Shown here in pieces: positions 24,425 to 39,800 of a stretch of 64,000 nucleotides of DNA. The stretch spans positions 347,436 to 411,435 of the forward strand of contig JAANDG010000059.1 in the NCBI GenBank assembly GCA_036852015.1, in the 5' to 3' direction. Positions within the stretch are counted from its first letter, which is position 1; each line of letters begins with the position of its first letter. The notes beneath the pieces are model-generated. The model was not told the origin of the DNA and made no database searches. It saw only the letters and a program-made list of their open reading frames with translations. This DNA is from Pelodera strongyloides (lineage: Eukaryota > Nematoda > Chromadorea > Rhabditida > Rhabditidae). Position numbers and translations under genes: made by a program.

Positions 24425-27400
24425 TTAGTCCTTCGATGGCATAACTTTCAGTCTCTCAAATGCGCTTCTCTCCAATTCAGCTCTATCATCCGGATGCGCC
24501 ACGTTGATCAGGCTATAGGCACGTTGCCTGAAAAACAGTAGGAGTACGGTACCCATACACTTACCGACCGCACAACACAACATTCATTATGATTACAGTT
24601 TTATGTTAGTTATTACAGTCGGATTACAGTAGCGCCACAGTAGCATTACAGTAGTTATTACAGTCGGATTACAGTAGCGCCACAGTAGCGTTACAGTAGT
24701 TATTACAGTCGGATTACAGTAGCGCCACAGTAGCGTTACAGTACTATTACAGTAGGCTTAGAATGTTAGAACTCGGAATCTGCTGCTCCCGTGCTCTCTT
24801 TATTAGTTTCTGGGGGTTACAGTCTACAATTGAACAATTAGACTAGTCGCATTTTAAAATTGGGGCCGTAATCGTATAGTAACCGTAAATAAAAACAAAT
24901 ACAAAACGGGGAAGCGGCGTACAAAGTAATATAATTAATGACCTGAACAAATAAGCTTACTTCAAGTAAAGTAAAACCTTCAAGTAAAGAAAGTTCACCA
25001 ACCTAACAGACTTGCCAAAGAGACTCGCTATTCCATACTCGGTCACCAAGTACTGTATGTGTCCCCGGGTGCACACGACACCCGCTCCCTAAATAAGAAA
25101 TAAATATTTTACACCACAAGAGCGTGCTTCTTTATTCAAGACTGTTCTGGTTACTTATGAATAGCTCCTTTGCTAAGCACTAGCGCGAACATAAACATTG
25201 TTTTACACCACGTGTTATATACATTGTTTTATACGTGAAAAAAGTTTTTGAAAAATAAGGCGCGTATAATAACTTTTCGGGCGCTTATCCTTTAGTATTG
25301 CTACGGCCCCACAAAACTACCAGTCATCTACACACGACACGCAACTCAATTTCATAAAGCGCAGCTAAAATAGTAAGTGTTTACCCAAAAACCTTACCGG
25401 CTTCAAGCTGGGCACAATCTTGGAAGCTCCCTTATTGGTTCGTGACGTCATTGCCAGAATCGCCTTTCCTTGACCATCATAGGCCTGTGACGAAGCGGTG
25501 ATAAAGTCCACTTGGCCTCCGAAGCCTGAACAATCAAGTAAAAGGGATGTCATGTTTCAGCAAGTCCATGTATTTGTAAATAGCAGTCAGGAGTGATGGG
25601 GATATAATCTCAAAATTAAAGCCGTGTTAGCACATCACATTTATCGTATAACATTCATAGAATAGCAAAGACTGAAATGAAACATGCATGTAAGAGGTAC
25701 TCGAATCTGATTTTGTGTGATCGACGCCTATATTATAACACTACTACACCATAATCTGACTTGTGTAAATGACTGATCCCCCGAACAAAGTACAAGGATG
25801 TTGCATGATCATTTATCCCAAACAATAACATAATAATACAGAGTAAAGTACTTCCTGCCCTGCCATGGCGCGATGTTTCGCGGGGGCGCCGACCAACCGG
25901 TATAAAATTATAAAACCCTGGGAGGCGGAGCCTACAAGGACCCGGAGGCTCGGGAGCTTCTCGACTCTAGGACGCTTGATCCTAGGTTATCTTCTCCCCA
26001 ATGTAGAAATCCCCCACACGCTACCTGCCACCTGTTTAATCTAGCAATAATTTTAAAGAAAAACACTACACACAACTTACATGACCTTGAACATTGAACA
26101 CTTCAAAACCTTAAATACATCATGAAAACGAACTCACCAGAGTAAAAGGAGCTACCAATGCTCTCACTGCACACTTGTCCGGTCATATCTACCTATAAAG
26201 AAAGCAAACATTGTAATGCAATCGACAGTTTCATGATCCTTCATTTTTTTTAAATTTGTTTTTACGCTTCAAGAGCGTGCATCTTTATTCAAGGGTTAAA
26301 ATACAGTTTCAGTGTTTGCTTATGACATGTTCCGCAGAGGTCCTGAGCAGTAGGCGACGAGTCCCAGATGACAAATTGCTCGACGTCTTCGGGCTAGGGC
26401 CAGGAGGGATCGCCCATGATTTATGATTAGAGCTTCTCACCTTCCACGCTACTCAAGGATGATATTCGCAACTATCGGAGTCAAGTACAAAGGCCGAAAC
26501 CCCATTAAAACATTAGCTTGTTCAATACCTGAAGTTTGGCTACAGCATACATTCACATATCATCAGAATCTCTGGTAGTAATAAACCATCATATCTGTCG
26601 GTGAAAACCCCGAGGTAAATATAATAAACTAGAAACCCCGCCCCCTGGGTAAGTCAAAAAGATACGTCACCTCAATGCAAGAGTTAATTGCCGTCATTTT
26701 ACTGTTCCTTCTAATCACATCGGAATGATTTGTCCATCCACAAGAAGCAAAGTCTGAAAATGTAAATAAATCGACGAACAGTGAACAGCAAGAAAGTACA
26801 GAGAAGTTCACCACAAATACCTCAAAAAATCGCCAGTGTAACAGAGATAATGCTGCAAACAACTGATAAATATAAGTAGAAACATCACGTATTTCAGTAA
26901 ATATATGATTGCAGTATGCTTTAATAAACAAAAAAAAGCATAATATGATAATAGACACAAGGCAATACAGCTACTAAAAAGACATACAGTACAACGTACA
27001 ACTATCATGCAAATTAGCTATTCTTCAATAAACGCAGATCATACCATACCAGATCAGATCATACAAGAAGATATAAGCTGCAAAACTCACAAAACTGCGG
27101 ATTGTTGTCCACAAAATCAAAGAACTTCTTCGATCCGTATGCAAAACTTGTGACCACCTAGAAGTGGGGAAATAGAATCAATCAACTGCCACCTCTTCAA
27201 TCAATCAAAGTTCTCTTATTATGATTTTGATTATGCTTAGTGTTCATGTGTTTTTGTTCTTTGTAGTTTGGACCCTTGTGAGTATACTGCGTTGTGAAGC
27301 GTGGTACCTTAGGGTCACCTTTTGAGATGTGTTAATTGCATATCCTCAATAAACCTTTATATAAAGTTCTCTTCCAAGTAAACCCATAACCCTCTAAAGT

Positions 27401-30400
27401 TCATCCCGAGTGTAAATAATCAATGTACTCTTATTCGCATACAACGGCGTTCATACAAGAATAAAGACTGTCTGTGTGGGTGAACAATAAGTAAACACTA
27501 CTTTCTGTTGCATATACCATACTACAAGTACAGTATAGTACACAGCATCTACAGAAAAACTACAGAATATTACACATAACCAGAATCTCAACAGAAGGGA
27601 ATTACTTATATACATACAGTAAGCCCATCATAAGTTCCCACCTTCCCTGGCATGAATGATTTCTTCCTATTGTTGATCACTCCCGTGTCGATAAGGTCCA
27701 GGATACCATCGCACACCAATTCGGTGTGAATTCCCAGATCCTTAATGGTTGTTCATTAGTTGATTATAACATAACATACCATAACATTTATTACGAACAT
27801 AAAATGCCCCCCCCCCCCAATTTTGTCAAGGAAATACCAAATCGATAAACATAAAATAGACTATATCAAATTCTATTTCTAACAACGTGCACACACATAG
27901 ACATAGTGCGATCATACTCTAAATTCTAAATGAGTGATGAACATCAATATTCTCTGAATCTCAACCCATCAGAGTATCTTGGGAATGAATATTGAATGAG
28001 ATCCATGGAATAGATTTTCGAGGATTCGGTTCAAACTTCAAACTTCAAACATATTTTTAGTTTTTTTTTAGAAACCATTGAAACAAACCTTATGGTTTTT
28101 CATACCAAGAAGCGTGGAATCTGGAATACCGCCGATGCCTGAAACACAAGATGATCAGTCGATCAACCGACTACAACGAAATTCATTGTGAATAAGCAAC
28201 ATCGACCACAATTAATACGAAATCATTAATAATCTCCGAGTGCCAAAAGTGTCAGTTGCGAGGCGCTGTATAGTATAGTGCATAACACGGTGGTAGTACG
28301 GTAATATGGTAAATTAGACTAAAAAAACTAACCCAATTGCAGTGTGGCCCCATCAGCAACCAAGTTGTCCGCAATCAATTGTCCAATTTTCGCCTCTTCT
28401 GCGCTACTTTCCGTATCCACAGTTTTGCAATAGATCTAAATGGAGCAATGTACAACGATATCTGCGAGGGCAACTAGACTTATATTTTCAGCAATACAAC
28501 TGGTTTGCTACGTGTCCGTCCTATTGTAGTAAAACCTGCTCACAACAATAAAATTCGAGCTTCGTGCTCACATAAATGAGTTGCAAAAATACCGACCTAG
28601 AATATGTAAAGCGTAGTGGTAACAGTACTAAATTTAAAAATACAGTATTTCAAACAAACATGTACAGTAACCTGACCGCTACCACACTCACATCTCTATC
28701 CGTGTGCACAAGTGCGTCCAGATGACTGGTATGAATACACGAATCTCCAAAGGTACGTGGCATTGACTTGTTGATCAGACCTAAACCAAAAAGTTTATAA
28801 TTCACTTTTCTGACAATTTTACGAGTAAGAACCTGGCATTGTATTGCTACAGTACTCCAGCATACGGTATCAGAAAACCAACTTCTCCGGCAGAATATCG
28901 GCATGGAATTAGAGATGGCACAGAAAGTTACAAATATTAGACTCCATACAAGAATGAATAAACTCACCAATGACATGGTTAGCAGAATTGACCGCAGCAC
29001 TCGTGCAGTCCACGTCAACTCCCAGACTGCAGAATCCGTGCTCGTCTGGCGGTGAGAGCTTAAATTTATAATAGTAAGAGGGATTTAAGAAGAGTTCCAC
29101 ATAGGTATTTTATTTTGTGGCCGATAAGAATGATGGCAAAAGAATGGGCCAGCATATAGGGCAGCCACACACGCGTAGACACGTCGCTAGTATTATGTCA
29201 ATAAAGCTAATTGCAAGACAGCATTGTCGTTGTTAATTCTTTGTCACTTCCAATTCTAGCTCAGAAATTCATTTTTAAGTAGTTTACAAAAAACAGCTTC
29301 GTGTTCAAAATACATGCAAATGATCACGCTACTAAGGTACTAAGGCGCTAAGGTACTAAGTTGTGAAGGCATCATAGTACAAGGTAAAGTGTCATACAAG
29401 AAAAGTAACAAACAACAATGAACATAAAATAATGAATAGGTAATGTAAAAATTACAACCACCAACCGACACAAAAGCATAATCAAGCGGGATTTCTCTCG
29501 AGTAAAATAACTTGGGTATGTCGGACAGGAAAACTGGTGTGTAATCGGCAGCGCCTGAATTGTTGTCCAAAAATTATGCAAACGGGAAAACACAACTACA
29601 TTTACACTACACAAGAAGCAAATAGATGTGTACAACCTACAAACTAAAATTATATAACAAAAAGCTAGCAAACTAGAAAGAATAAAATACCAGTCGGTAG
29701 TCCACCTGCTTTCAACTGTTACCGAGCACCAACCAACAACAACAATTAAAAATATGAGCGTCCAGATTACAGTATGACCATTACTAATTAGTAATTACTA
29801 CTGTTTAAGAAGAAAAGAGAAACAAAAAGACACGTACCATCCTTCACTGCTTTCCTCAAATTCCCACAAATGAACAAGCAATTCGATCGTATCCTTCCTA
29901 TAAAAGAGGAAATAAATTTGAAAAATACAAGTGAAAAACTTATACGTAAAAACAATGAATATACCATATATAATACCAGACGGCTATCGCCGCCTGAGGC
30001 GACTTTCAAAGTCTAAAATGCAGGAAGATCCGTGAGCACACTTATGTGAAACGTTTGCAACGTATCTTGAAAAATCATGAAATCGAATTTCGCTTGCTCA
30101 AGACGGGACTCCGACTCTCCTTTTATAGCCTTTAGATATTCAAGTTTTCGTTGCGTTCACATGCGGCTTCAAACAAAAAAATAAACTCTTCGCCTTTATA
30201 TAATAAGATGGTAACCCCTAAAACAAAATGTATTTTGGAGAACTAAACCAAACCATTGAAAGCTCTAAAGCTACAAGCTACAACAAATCCACTATCTTCT
30301 AAACTTCTACAGACATCTACCCTAACCCAAAGTCTTAAGCTCACTTACCGTAATACTTAGGCTCCGCCCACGAGCATTTTCCCGATAGAATAATGTGATG

Positions 30401-31551
30401 CAGATTATAATTTGACCCTGATGCATCCGAATGCAAACACAGGGCATCCAACAACTCTGTCGGTGTGGCAGCATGCCCTTGCACGTAGATATGAGAGTCT
30501 GAAATGGAGCAATAATTTGTATTAAGTACAATCAATATAACAAAAAAGTGTTTGGTTCCTAGTCAGATGAACCAATTTCTCTCACTGTTTTGCATTGATG
30601 AACCCTGAAGAAATTAAAACAGCTATATTGTCCAAAATTCTTCCATTTTGCGTTATTGAGAAAGCAACGACAACCAACCCACCAGTGTAAAACCAAACCA
30701 TCCGAAAAGTTAAACAATCGGTGAAACATAGCGAAATTGTCCAGATTGCTTATTGTTAGAATCAATTTTCATGGTAAAAACTGTGAGGCGATTTGATGAA
30801 CGAAGTCGGCAGAGTAAAGTTATATTTAGCGCTCGCTCAGACATATCAAGTAGCAGTTATTTTTTCGTGCACGCCTTTTCACGGAAGTTTAGAGCCAGGC
30901 GAAACTCTCCTCTATTGCCAAGAAGACCTTTAACACCCAAGGAAAGAAAATAAAGTTTTATGAATCAAACTTACTCGTCGCAATCTTCGACACCGCCTCA
31001 ATTGCAGTAAGCGTGGGTGGCGTGACCCCCGTCCTCGGGAAAGCCTTCACATTCTGTGCATGGGGCACTCCATGATTACGACGGCAAATGGAGGTCGAGA
31101 AGCCTGGTAAAGAAAAACACCCGATTAGAAATATAGTGGAGGCACATGGTACCAATAATTACTCCAATTGAAACTCAGAAAGTGAACCAATTGAAACAAA
31201 AAACCCAGAGCAGGCCGGACCGTGTATTTCAGGCCACGGGACCCACGCGGAGTTCAGTTCTCTTGCGAAGACGGGTCTAACTTTAACTTTTTTTAACCCC
31301 AACCCTTGCGTTAGCAGAAACGGTGCATACACTAACACAACTTCTATCTTCTATCGCCACCTACATAGAGAAAAACAACGAAATTCGCATCAATGCGAAC
31401 AACAAAATGAACGATACAAGTAAATGAAAAACTTATCATGAGCGAGCCTTTGTAGGGAGATTCGTCCCAGTCCAATCGTGGTCATTACGCTCAAAAGTCT
31501 CCTAGGGAACCAAGGAACTCGATTTCTGATTCTGGACACGCCTGTTAACAT
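24425..31551 (-). CDS. Acetyl-CoA hydrolase / CoA-transferase, mitochondrial
   Basis: Sixteen exons sum to 1497 nt, 498 aa: 31437-31551, 30975-31103, 30349-30498, 29838-29897, 29466-29554, 28968-29058, 28692-28780, 28333-28435, 28089-28138, 27642-27740, 27091-27157, 26671-26753, 26138-26192, 25398-25525, 25003-25088 and 24425-24527. The Arg-rich start MLTGVSRIRNRVPWFPRRLL is a mitochondrial-type presequence. The family's N-terminal domain shows YVQGHAATPTELLDAL (about residue 85) and TPVFLSDIPKLFYSREIPLD (about 155). The C-terminal domain shows SCIEVDMTGQVCSESIGSSF with the conserved Glu, SGFGGQVDFITAS, and HIQYLVTEYGIASLFGKSVR. The family hydrolyses acetyl-CoA or moves CoA between acetate and other acids; C. 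elegans has a homologue. Oddity: the first intron opens with ATAAGT instead of GTAAGT, so the first exon is less certain than the other fifteen. Confidence 0.93.
24613..24750. repeat. Tandem repeat rich in TTACAGTA
   Basis: About three units of roughly 45 bp built from GTCGGATTACAGTAGCGCCA. It lies in the last intron of the acetyl-CoA hydrolase gene, between exons 24425-24527 and 25003-25088. Confidence 0.8.
31205..31300. repeat. Dispersed repeat copy (GACCGTGTATTTC)
   Basis: This 5'-side intron segment contains GGCCGGACCGTGTATTTCAG and TTCTCTTGCGAAGACGGGTC. The same phrases recur in reverse orientation at about 40385-40470, and part recurs near 9190-9240. Confidence 0.6.
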
Positions 31552-33519
31552 GACAAGAGATTAATTGACAATTTAACAATACAGAAAAACAACGGACGAT
31601 ATGATAGGGTCATAGGGCACAAGAATGGAGGCATAGGTAACCTCCAATAGCTAACAACAGTGCGACAGTTTAGAAAAAAGCTAAAGGAACCTAGCCTTGA
31701 ATTATGATTAGAACAAGAAGTAAGAAGGCCAATCACGAATGTAAAATAACCTCAACAACTCGTTATAAATTATAAAAAATCTTGAAAGGTTATAGACCGT
31801 ATCAAAAGAACCAACACGTAATCGTAATCTAAACAATGACAAGCTGATCGATAATCAATCAAGAACATAATACTCCAGAGACAACAGATAAAGACCATCT
31901 CTTCAAAAATAATCATTTATTCCACAAATTACATTAAATAAGAATCCCGTCTGAGGCAATAATTAAGGCGGAAAAGGAAATCTAACAGTAACTCTTATAT
32001 CACAAAACAAACATCATTCTGGTTTTCTAATTAATTTCCTTTACAATTAATAATGGCATCAATAAGTCGAACTGAACAGCACTAAGCGGTATAGCACATG
32101 GTTTGTGAAGTGAGAGTGACTCAAGTCCCCTTATGTGCTAATCGGTGATCGGTGCTAACACTTCACACACCACATTCAGGTGTGATACAGCTTTAAGTAT
32201 ACAGTCATGCAAATGATAATGAATCTCTAAACACTGCACAAAAACAAAAGGTCTTCAATCAATAAATCAGATGACTATAAATAAACAATTTTAAAGGCGC
32301 AATGCTGAAATAAGTGAATGTTAACATTAGAGGTGTCGCGAAATACAAATTCCAAGTTATGACTACAGACTACAAAACTAGACAAAACAATCCAAAATTG
32401 AGCATAATTAGTCATTTCAATGTAGTATGTACACACGGTCGACAACGCTTGAATGTGTTCTGATAAGGTGAGATCAAAACTATTCCCTACATGTGTTAAC
32501 TGATGGCAATGCAGAATTTTATTTTTGTCAAAGCGGAACGACACGTGGTTTTTGAACAAAATACTGTACCCTTCCTCCATTTTGTAAAATGTTCAAAATG
32601 ACACACACTGAACACAAGAGAAGGAGAAACAGGTGTCGAAATACGCAAATACCTTCAAAAACCACGTACCATACCGCTTTAAAGGCTAATAATCAATTAC
32701 AACCAATGAAAGAGATTCAAAAATACCTCAAGTAACATAGATGGGTGAACAAATCATACATTTGTCACATAATAATTCTCAATCTAGCGAACCAACTAAA
32801 CTAGCCTACTAGCCGTTATTGTCAAACTATTATTTTACGTCCGTTCAAAAAGCAAAACTAAAGGGTAAGGAGAAGATGATGATGAAGTATCAGAAGAGCT
32901 CAGGAAACGGAACAAAAAATAATAGGACAGTACATTGATCAAGGATCGAATCAATAGTAATACTACTCATATACTACATATACTAATATCGATCGCAGTC
33001 GAATCAGTATTAAAACAAGTATCAGAAACTTATAACCTTTACTTGGGCGATTTCCGATCTACCCGTGATAACCATATAAAATTGGAGCTGAAAGAGCACG
33101 GGGGTCAATATCAATAGCGTACAAATAACCGAGGTAGCATTAGGTTGGCTTATAGAATGAAAAAAATCATACAGCAAGAGCAATACTATTGTTAGAGTTA
33201 TCATTAAGATAAATATTGGAACTATCAACAGAAGACTCTCTTGCAGCAAATTATCTATAAATTCGTACAAGGAAACTAGGCTCGGCCGATAAAACCGTAA
33301 AATTGATTGACATAACAGCTGATTTTTTGCCAAAAACGTCACGCGCCTGTCAGAAAGTATGCAAGCATCAATTAATAACACAAAACAGTGTTAATTAATG
33401 GCCGTGATTACGAGGGACAACGGGAACTCTAGCTCAGGATGTAGAAGGCTGCATACACAAAGTGTGGGGTCACGTTGGAAAGTTGAATATATGACCGAGA
33501 CAATTCCTTTCAAACGCAG

Positions 33520-33563
<44 letters not shown>

Positions 33564-33809
33564 GGACCGATAGAAAGAGAGAGAGAGAAAAGAGAGAAGA
33601 AAGAGAAGTAAATAGAGATGCAAGACGCTTAAGAGACGACAGAGAGAGATAACATCCTATCCAACAAACAAGGTGCATCGAACCTCGCATCAAAAGGAAA
33701 TCACGTGTATTTTCGCTGACCGGCTGACCACTGCCGCCAGGCTGGCAGTGCAGATCGTGCACTTGATAATCGATAGTGGTAATAGATAGCACATCAATTC
33801 ATACAAAAA
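31552..33809. other. Intergenic region with small repeat elements
   Basis: Between the nuclear receptor stop and the acetyl-CoA hydrolase start. It holds an inverted-repeat element at about 32085-32195 with AAGCGGTAT-type ends (a relative lies near 23115-23250), a related end near 32660-32685, and a GA-rich tract at 33515-33650. I see no supported exon. Confidence 0.5.
33515..33650. repeat. GAGA-rich tract
   Basis: Imperfect GA dinucleotide repeat with interspersed A. Open frames through it are Arg/Glu repeats and are not genes. Confidence 0.85.
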
Positions 33810-36800
33810 TCACTCTCCTGAATTGAAGAGAAGTTCCGCCGATATCCGATCAAAGTGGACTATTTTGAACAGTCGCATCACCTGAAAGAAGACACTTAAC
33901 TCAACTTCAATCAATCAGTGATTACTAAACATATGTAACAGCAGGTTTTTGAAACGTATGCTGGAGTTTGATAGCTGTATTTCTATGCGCTAACAATAAG
34001 TGAGCTCGAATTGGCGTCGACTTTTCTCCTAATAATACTCATTTGCACATGATGCATAGGAATGCAGATATTCAACATACGTTTCAAAAACCGGCTATTA
34101 TGGGAATCAAAAAATAAAACCATTACAAAAACCATTATGACGATTTCAATAAGCTAACCAATAATTATTTTCATCATACGCACGCAAATAACTAACTAAA
34201 CCAAATGTGCACCCTATGTTTGATTGAACATTATGTTGTGCTCATTTACCTTATTTATCACCAGCTTATCAGAACGCTGACACCTATCTCACATCTCACC
34301 CCACTTTCACTTTCATACACACACTGACAAGTGATAAGTAAAGAAAAAAATGCGAAAAGGTTTTTTTAACGCGATCAAAGATGTACTACATTATCGGTTG
34401 GCGAAGTCACCCATAAATGGCCACTCTGTGAAATAGGACATTTTAACCTTACCATAGTTACGTGAATGTTGAACAAACTAACAATAAGTACCTTTACCTT
34501 GCCTTACCATAACACGTCGCTATACTCAAGGAACACTCGCTCTACCCCAAATGAAAAAGACTCGATAAAACATGGAAAATCGTAATGTTTCTCAGCGTCA
34601 ATTTCTGCACAGCCACTTTGCTAGAAGTTATTCGGAAACTTTCGGCTGTGTCAAGACCTTACAGTATCGTGAAACGGAAACCCAAACAAAAGACAGGATC
34701 TAAGGATCCCAGCGGGAAGTACATACGCGAACATTTAATAAAATAAGTTCTAACCAACCTGATAACTTTCCAATGTAGCCGACGCCGCCGAAGATATACC
34801 CGAAATTGTCAGTATCACGTTTCCAAATCGCTCTAAAAGAATCACAACTCATAGTACAAAAAAGCAAGGAAGACCACACACAGGCGCAAAACAAGTATTA
34901 CAAGCAACTTATCATAGAAGGATAGGACAAACTTTTCGTCTAAAACAGTAGCTGAAGGTATACATTTCACCCAAATACATATAGCTTACGGAAGGCCAAT
35001 TATGCCTCAGATCCACACAAAGTTAAATGCACATAAAAAAGCAACCAACCAGCAAAATCCGGGTATTCAATACCCTCGTAATATTCAAAAAGGGCCGCAA
35101 TCACTTGGTTTCTGAATGTGAAGCAACGCTTCCGCGATTCTTCGCACAGTTCCGACATTTGTTCTACAATTATACGGTACATAAGTTTACGGTACCTACG
35201 GTACGGTGCATACGCTAACGCTTGCAATAATACGGAACATCGGAACATCCATTCCGTTCGGCAATGAAATAAAAACATGTAGGTACCAAGAATTCAACCA
35301 ACATAGCACATAGCATAATTGACGTGCTCAAATGTATGTAGAATATTGTAATAGCTTAGGGCGCTGGTGTGAGAGATTATGGGGTTTGCGAGCATTCCGA
35401 AAACTGTCCGTGATTCTGTCAATACTACCGTATTTCTGCACGAAACCTGCACATATAACATGAAAAAAATTAAAAAAATTCTCGTCTAGCCCCAAGATAC
35501 GGTAAATTTTCAGCGTACTTGCAAATCCCATTAAAGGGACAGGCCCATCAAAGTAAACCTATATTTACGATACGTCCATAGTGACTATCAAGCATTTTTA
35601 TTACAATACATACAAACTAAATTTCACCATTATTCGCCCTAGACAACTTTTTTCCGATGCGCTCAGCTCAAATGTATACCGTAAAGCCGCAAATATCCTT
35701 GTCGTCAATGCAAATTTATCGTGAAATTATAATGCGATTAAAATTTGCATATATAGCTTTGAAATCTGCAGTTTTATGGTATACATATGCGTTGAGCGCA
35801 TTGGAAAAAAGTTGTCTAGGGCGAATAATGGTGAAATTTAGTTTGTATATATTGTAATAAAAATGCTTGATAGTCATTATGAACGTATCGTAAATATAGG
35901 TTTATTTTGATGGGCCTGTCCCTTTAAGAACATAATAAAGCAAGACAAACATGCAGCAAACACTTAAAGGGATCGGCTCACCTTAAATTGTGTCGTTTTT
36001 TTTTGTTTATTTATTTTCTATAAGGGATAATAAAAATTTGGAATACAAAAAGTAGTGTTCAATTTCAATACTCACGAAGATATTGGGTGATAAAGTGGTG
36101 GTCCGAAATGCAAAAAGGGCAATTGTCCTGCCTTGTTTGTATAGAGACAATGACCCTTTTTGCATTCGGGGCCGATCAATCCACCACTTTATCACCCAAT
36201 ATCTTCGTGAGTATAGAAATTGAACACTACTTTTTGTATTCCAAATTTTTATTATCCCTTATAGAAAATAAAGAAACAAAAAAAAACAGACACAATTTAA
36301 GGTGAACCGATCCCTTTAAAGCGAAATACCGACCAATTTCTGAAACGCATCGCGGACAGCTGAATTCTTACGCATTTATGTAGTTGCTCGAATTTAGCTC
36401 GATTTTTAATTTATGTTTATTTGCATAAGCTGCATAAGAATGTGGTTGTACTCGATGTGCTTCAAAAACCGGCCAGTATTTCGCTTTAAAAGGTCTAATG
36501 ACTAACTGACGACCCACCTGAATCCGGAGTCGCGCCCAATTTAAACAACATTATAATCTTTAGCGTGACCAGTTCTTCCGGGAGTAGTTGTAGGAGTCTG
36601 AGGGGAGAAGCAACCTAAACCCTTCCGATAAAGTACAGTAGACAAACGTCGAACCTATTGGACACCCCAAAGGGTCGCTTCCGCTTCCGGCTCCTCGAGC
36701 CACTTTTTTTTTATACTTTTCGCGAATAAAGTATATTTACTAACTGCGGGCTATGGATGTCTCTTATGTTGGAGAACTTAGGAGAACATCCTTTACCAAA

Positions 36801-39800
36801 AAGTTCTGGATTTCTCGATAACTGCCACTGCCTACAATTTCACAATTTTTTTTTTATAAAAACAAACCTCGTCTATGCAACATTCCGTCATCTGTTTGTA
36901 CAACTTTTCTTGCCTCCACTTACGATCGTCCGCTATTTGCACCTGAAATGAAGAACAAGTAATAAAATGTATAGTTCATAAGTTCAGTTCAAATAGTCAA
37001 ATAGTTCTAGTTCATATAGTTTTTATTTACAATTTGATCAAATATAAGGTACTCAATCTTGCCAAAAAAAACACGTATATTCTCTAACTGCAGCTACCCA
37101 CAACCACAACTACGGTACAGATATTCTTCATTTCCGCGTTTTAAGCCATGCATTATGTTATGCAGTTTTTACATGCAAGATTCCATACACTTGTAGTTTT
37201 CACATCAACAATTCGAACTCATAGTTGACGTCATACTCTCCTCTCTTTCTTACACATAAAACCCCCACCAAAAAAACCCAAAGAATAAAGAATAAAACAA
37301 TCAAGTATACCTTGCTCCTCTCCGCTAACAGATTCACATCTCGCGGCATACACGATCCATTTGATATGAGCCATATGTCTTCTTTTCCCGAGCAGGCAGT
37401 ATAATATCCGTGTTCAAGCACCAGACAAGACATGGCAAAGTGCTGGAAATGTGCAAATACATATCGTATTGGTAACACTATATTCTGTTTATTATGGCAC
37501 ATAGGAAGGTGCAAACATCAAATAATGGATAATCGCGCCTAAAAGCATGCCGGATCCCGGTTTTTGAGTAGCTAAGAGCCTCAACGCCGAAAAGAGACGT
37601 AATATTCAACCACAGATCACTCATTAGCCCGTATTCTCGGGTCGACGGGAATGTTCCGTTTGGGAGCTCATTAGTATGCAAATTTTTCCTCCAGCTAGTC
37701 TAGACAGTCAAGAAATTTGCATACAAAGGATTTCCCAAACGGAACGTTTCCGTCGACCCGAGAATACGGGCTATAAGTGAAAAATGTACGACTAATATCC
37801 CTAACCCCATACCCCTAACAAGAATTCAGTGCTTAAACATAACATATGTTTTCCATACCTTTAATAAGAACATCTTCTCGTTGGTCTCCAATGACTGGAA
37901 TACTGGTAATGAATGTGTCCACTCCAGCATCGCCTGCATATCGGCCTGTGTGACTGACGAGATGTCCGAGGCCAGCATGATGGAAAGTTGCTCGCCGCAT
38001 GCCATCTCTAGCGTTTCGACCTGAATAAAGGACAAACTTTGTACAAAGGTAAAACCAGACTGGTTAAACATGAAATTTGTGAAAAAATATCAATGTGGAA
38101 ACCAGCGTCTCGTGATACACATCACCTTCACCTTGCATACTTGAGGCATGCCAGCAGCGCTACATTGTATGTGAAGAAGTATACGCTTTACAAACAACAC
38201 AACCGTGCAACACCACTTTAACCAAAGCTCACTCACCGGTGACGGTTTGTTCTCCTCTTTGCCCGCCAGTGTCTTGGCCAGTGTCCTACTCTCCTCATGC
38301 GCCAAGATCCAACTCTGTTTCTTATTTCTGATATGAGTGTCCGCCTTCGTCAACCGTCCTATCAACTCCAGAAGGTGAACTCGTTCAGTGCCCTTGCGAC
38401 GCTCCAATTCTTCCTGAGAAAAAACTTGAAGAGATAACAAGGATCACTTGTTAGCAGAAGCATGTATACTCACTTTCTAGACGAGTTTCATAATTTTGCA
38501 AATGTCTCAGAATTAACAACTACAAAATCACCTAAAACTCATTTGCGACGCTCCATTTCTTCCTAGTAACTATGACGGTTACGTCAACTATTACGGTACA
38601 GAAACAAACATCGACAAAAACAGATAATATAAAACTCCCATACTGACATCCATTTCTACACAGATTACTATTCTAACTATTTTCGAAAATCACCTACACA
38701 TCGGTCAAAACTGAAGAAAACTATTCAGAACTTACATTTACAGGTGACGTGTCTTCCGGATCTTTCAAACTGTGCCATCGACGGCATCCGATTAAATCTC
38801 TTCGCGGTTGGAGAGCTGAAAACACATTATTTATTTTACTGTGCAAAATACATAACAAGAAAAGAAGTGTATACTAAAGGGGTACGCAGGGCGCATTGCA
38901 CGTGGAATACCACAAGAGGATTCTCCGTACATTTACGTTAACAGTTAACACTGAAACATCTGCAAATTTACGACAGACTAAATGGTGGCAACAAAATGAT
39001 GTCGCAAAAAAAAATTAGTTAAACCAAACCCTGCTTGCTCTCGCAACATACATGACAAAATACGGAATGGTAGTAACAAGTAAAACAATAAACAACTAAC
39101 AAGTTAAATAATATAACAAAATAGTAAAGTTAAGTCACAAACCTTGTTTGCTCATGCCCATATCCAAGCATCTTCTATACCGACACGATCTACACATCTT
39201 CCTCGCTCCTTCTGCTACGTTGGCACACGGTTCAGTGCGTTGACAGCACGTGTTCTGACGTTGGACAACGGCTCTAAATACTTATATTATTAGTATATGG
39301 CCTTCCTTAGTTCTGGACATAGTGAAAAAAAGCTATGCCTTGGCATACAACTGCTCAGAATAAACTGCATCGCTCTTATTGTTCTTGACATATGTATGAC
39401 AAAAGCTGAATATAGTTACACAAAATCATATAAAACATACAAAATAATCACTGGCTAACAAGACACACTTAGAAGTTCAAACTCTCAGGTTAAAGGATCG
39501 CAGTCACTTCAAATTCGACATTTTACTTCGAGTTTACTTAAATTTAGTAAAGAATAAAGAAAAATACTTTACCAAAACCGAATAATTTGAATTCCAACTC
39601 AGAGGGTGAACAAGTAGAAAAGTAGTTCTACTTAACTACCGCGGGATTATGAAACGTGTAGTGATATGCCTGCAGACCCTTGCAGTATATGTGAAGATAT
39701 AATGTGCAGATATTTGCCGAAATAATTTGCATGCTCCCGATCGGGAAGCAGCTGTATGAACACGTTTCGTGATCCTGCGGTAGTAAAGTACTACTTTTCT

